Assembly (NCBI GenBank): GCA_947254375.1
Contig: CAMYCF010000017.1
Coordinates: 1-9,021, forward strand
Length of the DNA: 9,021 bases
From: an uncultured Mobilibacterium sp.
GTDB taxonomy: Bacteria > Bacillota > Clostridia > Peptostreptococcales > Anaerovoracaceae
Reading direction: 5' to 3'
A model generated the notes under the pieces. The model saw nothing but the letters and a program-made list of their open reading frames with translations. It was not told the DNA's origin and searched no databases. A program made the position numbers and the translations under genes. How positions within the stretch are numbered: position 1 is the first letter of the stretch; the number at the start of each line of letters is the position of its first letter. Below, in pieces: positions 7,901 to 9,021 of the stretch.

Positions 7901-8621
7901 GCCGGACATTTTTATCGTGAACAACCTCGATTCGGATCGCCTCAAAAGATCGCTCGAGAGCTTCGCGGACAGGGTGTCGAAATCGCAGGCCGTATTCATT
8001 CCGGGAGGATTCTCGGGAGCGGACGAGCCTGACGGCTCGGGTAAATTCATAACGTCGTTCTTCAGAAACGACGCCGTCGAAGAGGAGATAATGAAGCTCC
8101 TCAAAGAAAGAGACGGCCTCATGGCCGGCATCTGCAACGGTTTCCAGGCGCTGATAAAAATGGGCCTCCTCCCTTACGGAGAGATCGAGATGCAGACGGC
8201 TGCGAGCCCGACGCTTGCGCACAACGACATCGACAGGCACCAGTCCAAGATCGTAAGGACGAGGATCTGTTCGACGAAGTCGCCTTGGATGCGCAAAATG
8301 GCGGTTGGTAAAATCGTGAACGTCCCTATTTCGCACGGTGAAGGCAAGTTCGTTGCCGGCGAGGACGACATCGACATCATGATGGAGAACGGCCAGATAC
8401 TCACGCAGTACGTCGACCCTGAAGGCAATCCGACGATGGACGTAAGGGACAATCCGAACGGTTCGACCATGGCGATCGAAGGCATCCTCTCCACGGACGG
8501 AAGGATCCTCGGTAAAATGGGCCACAGCGAAAGGATCGGCCACGGCCTCTATAAAAATGTCGTCGGCGACTACGAGATCAAGATGTTCGAGTCGGCTGTC
8601 GACTACTTCAAGGGCGAATAA
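4914..8621 (+). CDS. purL: PurL, phosphoribosylformylglycinamidine synthase, single chain with fused glutaminase (clade II)
   Basis: This enzyme converts FGAR, glutamine and ATP to FGAM, just before PurM. At 1235 residues it is the single-chain form found in Clostridia, streptococci and Bacteroides, so separate purS and purQ genes are not needed. Domains in order: an N-terminal PurS-like region (about 1-150, with ENVRVINRY-type motif GVRVINRY at 35-42); a linker helix region (about 170-200); and two PurM-like ATPase halves. The first half has TYWSDHCRHTTFNT (216-229), FKNETHNHPTEIEPFGGAAT (311-330) and GGAIRDPLSGRG (333-344). The second has GGKDSMSG at 766-773. The class I glutamine amidotransferase domain spans about 970-1235, beginning RFLIPVFPGTNCEYDAA. 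Its nucleophile is Cys1074 in AGICNGFQ, with His1141 and Glu1143 in ISHGEGKF completing the triad. The frame is intact. A strong hairpin 57 nt after the stop suggests it is the last gene of the operon. Confidence 0.97.
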   Translation: MVKVIYVEKKKPFANKAKELLKEFREVLMLGRVEGVRVINRYFVEDLSDEAFEEAKQCIFSEPPMDDVYGDIDFRKLHTVVVEYLPGQFDQRARSAEECLQFIAHDEHPTVKTAAVYVISGPIENEDLEKIKDFLINPIECREASLSVPVTLKEDYPEPGKDPVIEGFCDFSDEKLADFIKENGMAMDVEDLKLCREYFKGEKRDPGGTELRVIDTYWSDHCRHTTFNTTINGVTFKDDKINETFGRYLKQREELGIRKPVSLMNIATIAMKALRESGDLKHLVESEEINACTVDFTARVDGKDEDWVLLFKNETHNHPTEIEPFGGAATCVGGAIRDPLSGRGYVYAAMRVTGVGDPLTPISKTRKGKLPQRKISTSAASGYSSYGNQIGLTTGLVDEIYHDGYVAKRMEVGAVIAAAPAHNIRRERPEAGDKIILLGGKTGRDGIGGATGSSKSHSEGSLKSCGTEVQKGNAPEERKIQRLFRNPQASMLIKRCNDFGAGGVAVAIGELADGLEIDLDKVPKKYGGLSGMELAISESQERMAVVLDAEDVDRFTELAESENLRATVVAEVTDRRYLTMMYKGEKIVDISRDFLDTNGAEKQMNAVVESSRKFTKKIPLSVKDGMLALVDDLNVCSKRGLSERFDSTIGARTVLMPFGGATQRTPIQAMVHKIPIMKGDCETVSLMSYGFNPYISEKSPYHGAYLAVVESISKLIATGATYKDIYLSFQEYFEKLGENEQAWGRALSAVLGAYRAQMDLGIAAIGGKDSMSGTFEDIHVPPTLISFAVTTDDIDRIVSPEFKKRGHKVILVKPRKGKDGLPDSDSLKKCFKTVEYLIGAGVVAACSTVGYGGIAEAVYKMSIGNRVGFEFSKDISLDEIFGYSYGSFILEVTKDVELSDVMTLLGKTVNRDHIGKIGDHVSLDALDKIYEGKLEPIYPNNVEGVGGPAPEMSFMSRELKMAEKPCKSKPRFLIPVFPGTNCEYDAAIAIEEAGGTPDIFIVNNLDSDRLKRSLESFADRVSKSQAVFIPGGFSGADEPDGSGKFITSFFRNDAVEEEIMKLLKERDGLMAGICNGFQALIKMGLLPYGEIEMQTAASPTLAHNDIDRHQSKIVRTRICSTKSPWMRKMAVGKIVNVPISHGEGKFVAGEDDIDIMMENGQILTQYVDPEGNPTMDVRDNPNGSTMAIEGILSTDGRILGKMGHSERIGHGLYKNVVGDYEIKMFESAVDYFKGE

Positions 8622-8678
8622 AAGCCGCGAAGCTTTTAGAGGTTTTTACCGAAGCGATAAAAAAGGATATAAGAGAGC

Positions 8679-8718
8679 CTGCGGGGGACCGGATGCGGTT
8701 TCCCGCGGCGACTTTTTT
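8679..8718 (+). terminator. Rho-independent terminator of the pur operon
   Basis: GCGGGGGACCG (8681-8691) pairs with CGGTTTCCCGC (8696-8706) around a GATG loop. That gives 11 pairs, including two G-U pairs, and two more (T8680-G8707, C8679-G8708) extend the stem. A run of six T's (8713-8718) follows four bases after the extended stem. The gap before the T-run is slightly longer than ideal. Confidence 0.65.
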
Positions 8719-8736
8719 ACGGGCGATCGACTTTTA

Positions 8737-8769
8737 TTTCGGACACCGGATCTGACACCGAAATTTTTT
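8737..8769 (+). terminator. Possible second, weaker terminator
   Basis: TTTCGG (8737-8742) and CCGAAA (8758-8763) can form a 6-bp stem followed directly by six T's (8764-8769). The loop of 15 nt is large, so this may be only a back-up to the stronger hairpin upstream, or chance. Confidence 0.3.
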
Positions 8770-8812
8770 ATAAAAGCCCTTTATTTTACAAAAGCCCAAG
8801 ACCGCATAAGCA

Positions 8813-8841
8813 TTGACACTAACGGCTTTTTATTGTATCAT
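8813..8841 (+). promoter_or_regulatory. Sigma-A promoter for tRNA-Thr and tuf
   Basis: A perfect -35 TTGACA (8813-8818), a 17-nt spacer and a -10 TATCAT (8836-8841) predict a start near 8848, about 8 nt before the tRNA. The sequence before it is A/T-rich and that just after the -10 is G-rich (ACGGGTG). The match quality suits a strongly expressed translation gene. Confidence 0.8.
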
Positions 8842-8855
8842 ACGGGTGTTGACGT

Positions 8856-8932
8856 GCTGTTGTAGCTCAGTCGGTAGAGCACTTCCTTGGTAAGGAAGAG
8901 GTTCGGCAGTTCGAGTCTGCTCAACAGCTCCA
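8856..8932 (+). tRNA. tRNA-Thr (anticodon GGU), CCA encoded
   Basis: A full cloverleaf can be drawn. The acceptor stem is GCTGTTG (8856-8862) with CAACAGC (8922-8928), discriminator T8929 and encoded CCA (8930-8932). The D-stem is GCTC/GAGC (8865-8868, 8877-8880). The anticodon stem is CTTCC/GGAAG with loop TTGGTAA (8887-8893), so anticodon GGT lies at 8889-8891 and reads ACC and ACU. The T-arm is GGCAG, loop TTCGAGT, CTGCT, closed by one G-U pair. The variable loop is 6 nt (8899-8904), one more than the commonest size. It lies just after a sigma-A promoter and 36 nt before tuf with no terminator between, so it is probably processed out of the tuf transcript. Confidence 0.95.
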
Positions 8933-8957
8933 GGAGTCATTAAGCAACTAAATCAAC

Positions 8958-8963
8958 AGGAGG
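8958..8963 (+). promoter_or_regulatory. tuf ribosome-binding site
   Basis: A perfect AGGAGG lies 5 nt before the ATG at 8969. It is the strongest Shine-Dalgarno in the window and fits a highly expressed gene. Confidence 0.85.
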
Positions 8964-8968
8964 AAGAA

Positions 8969-9021
8969 ATGGCAAAGCAGAAATTTGAAAGAAACAAGCC
9001 ACATATCAACATCGGAACCAT
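8969..9021 (+). CDS. tuf: EF-Tu, elongation factor Tu (first 17 codons, cut by window end)
   Basis: The 17 visible residues read MAKQKFERNKPHINIGT, the conserved EF-Tu N-terminus that leads into the first GTPase motif (GHVDHGKT, outside the window). EF-Tu delivers aminoacyl-tRNA to the ribosome as a GTP complex and is an abundant cytosolic protein. The start is fixed by a perfect AGGAGG 5 nt upstream. It is preceded by a tRNA-Thr gene and shares its promoter, a layout reminiscent of the tRNA-tufB unit of E. coli. With only the N-terminus visible, I cannot say whether this is the sole tuf or one of two copies. Confidence 0.93.
   Translation, partial: MAKQKFERNKPHINIGT

Larger units (their letters stand above)
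8622..8812 (+). other. Intergenic region between the pur operon and the tRNA-Thr/tuf unit
   Basis: This stretch has no supportable gene. It contains a GC-rich hairpin terminator (8679-8718), a weaker hairpin with a T-run (8737-8769) and an A/T-rich segment upstream of the tRNA promoter. That segment holds two AAAAGCCC octamers 18 nt apart (8772-8779 and 8790-8797). The A/T-rich part could act as an UP-like element; this is inference. Confidence 0.6.

Noticed and set aside
7527..8543. A 338-codon antisense frame within purL
   Set aside because: Same codon-bias effect; it lies wholly inside the conserved PurL C-terminal half and has no ribosome-binding site or recognisable domain.
8640..8668. 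A/T-rich near-palindrome (TTTTTA ... TAAAAA) after purL
   Set aside because: The pairing is mostly A-T with a mismatch and no GC core or T-run, so it does not make a convincing terminator.
8557..8865. A 102-codon + strand frame starting inside purL and running into the tRNA
   Set aside because: It overlaps the purL end in another frame, passes through the terminator hairpins and promoter, and enters the tRNA-Thr gene; no family resemblance.
1..9021. Mobile elements, CRISPR arrays, toxin or defence genes
   Set aside because: None found: no transposase or integrase motifs, no regularly spaced repeats, no terminal inverted repeats. The coding space is filled by housekeeping genes.

Overview
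The window is one strand of an anaerobic, Clostridia-like Firmicute chromosome, about 50-55% G+C by eye. It holds most of a de novo purine (IMP) biosynthesis operon, followed by the start of a separate translation unit. The taxonomic guess rests on four things seen here: a B. subtilis-type [4Fe-4S] PurF; the single-chain 1235-residue PurL with a fused glutaminase (the clade II form known from Clostridia, streptococci and Bacteroides); a Clostridia-like PurN active-site region; and an EF-Tu that begins MAKQKFERNKPHINIGT.

Layout: the 3' part of purE (1-345), a 99-nt purine-rich spacer, purF (445-1887), purM (1920-2957), purN (about 2972-3619), purD (3621-4895) and purL (4914-8621). All are on the + strand with gaps of 1-99 nt, so they very probably form one transcript whose promoter lies upstream of the window. 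A GC-rich hairpin with a T-run (8679-8718) ends the operon. A good sigma-A promoter (TTGACA, 17 nt, TATCAT; 8813-8841) then drives a tRNA-Thr(GGU) gene (8856-8932). Thirty-six nt later comes the first 53 nt of tuf, cut by the window end.

How the genes work together: PurF makes phosphoribosylamine from PRPP and glutamine. PurD adds glycine and PurN formylates to give FGAR. PurL converts FGAR to FGAM using glutamine, PurM closes the ring to AIR, and PurE places the carboxyl group to give CAIR. The steps that need PurC, PurB and PurH (and PurK, if PurE is the usual mutase) are not encoded here. purC and purH are missing from the positions they often occupy in related operons (between purE and purF, and between purN and purD).

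I found no novel defence, mobile or biosynthetic system. The most interesting local feature is at the 3' end of purN. Its last coding segment has been imperfectly duplicated, with the second copy out of frame, so PurN now ends in about 22 residues of out-of-frame sequence. The frame of the second copy still reads to what looks like the ancestral stop. Smaller points are a doubled ribosome-binding segment before purM, the tRNA inside the tuf leader, and a codon-context bias that produces many GTAAAA/TTTTAC words.
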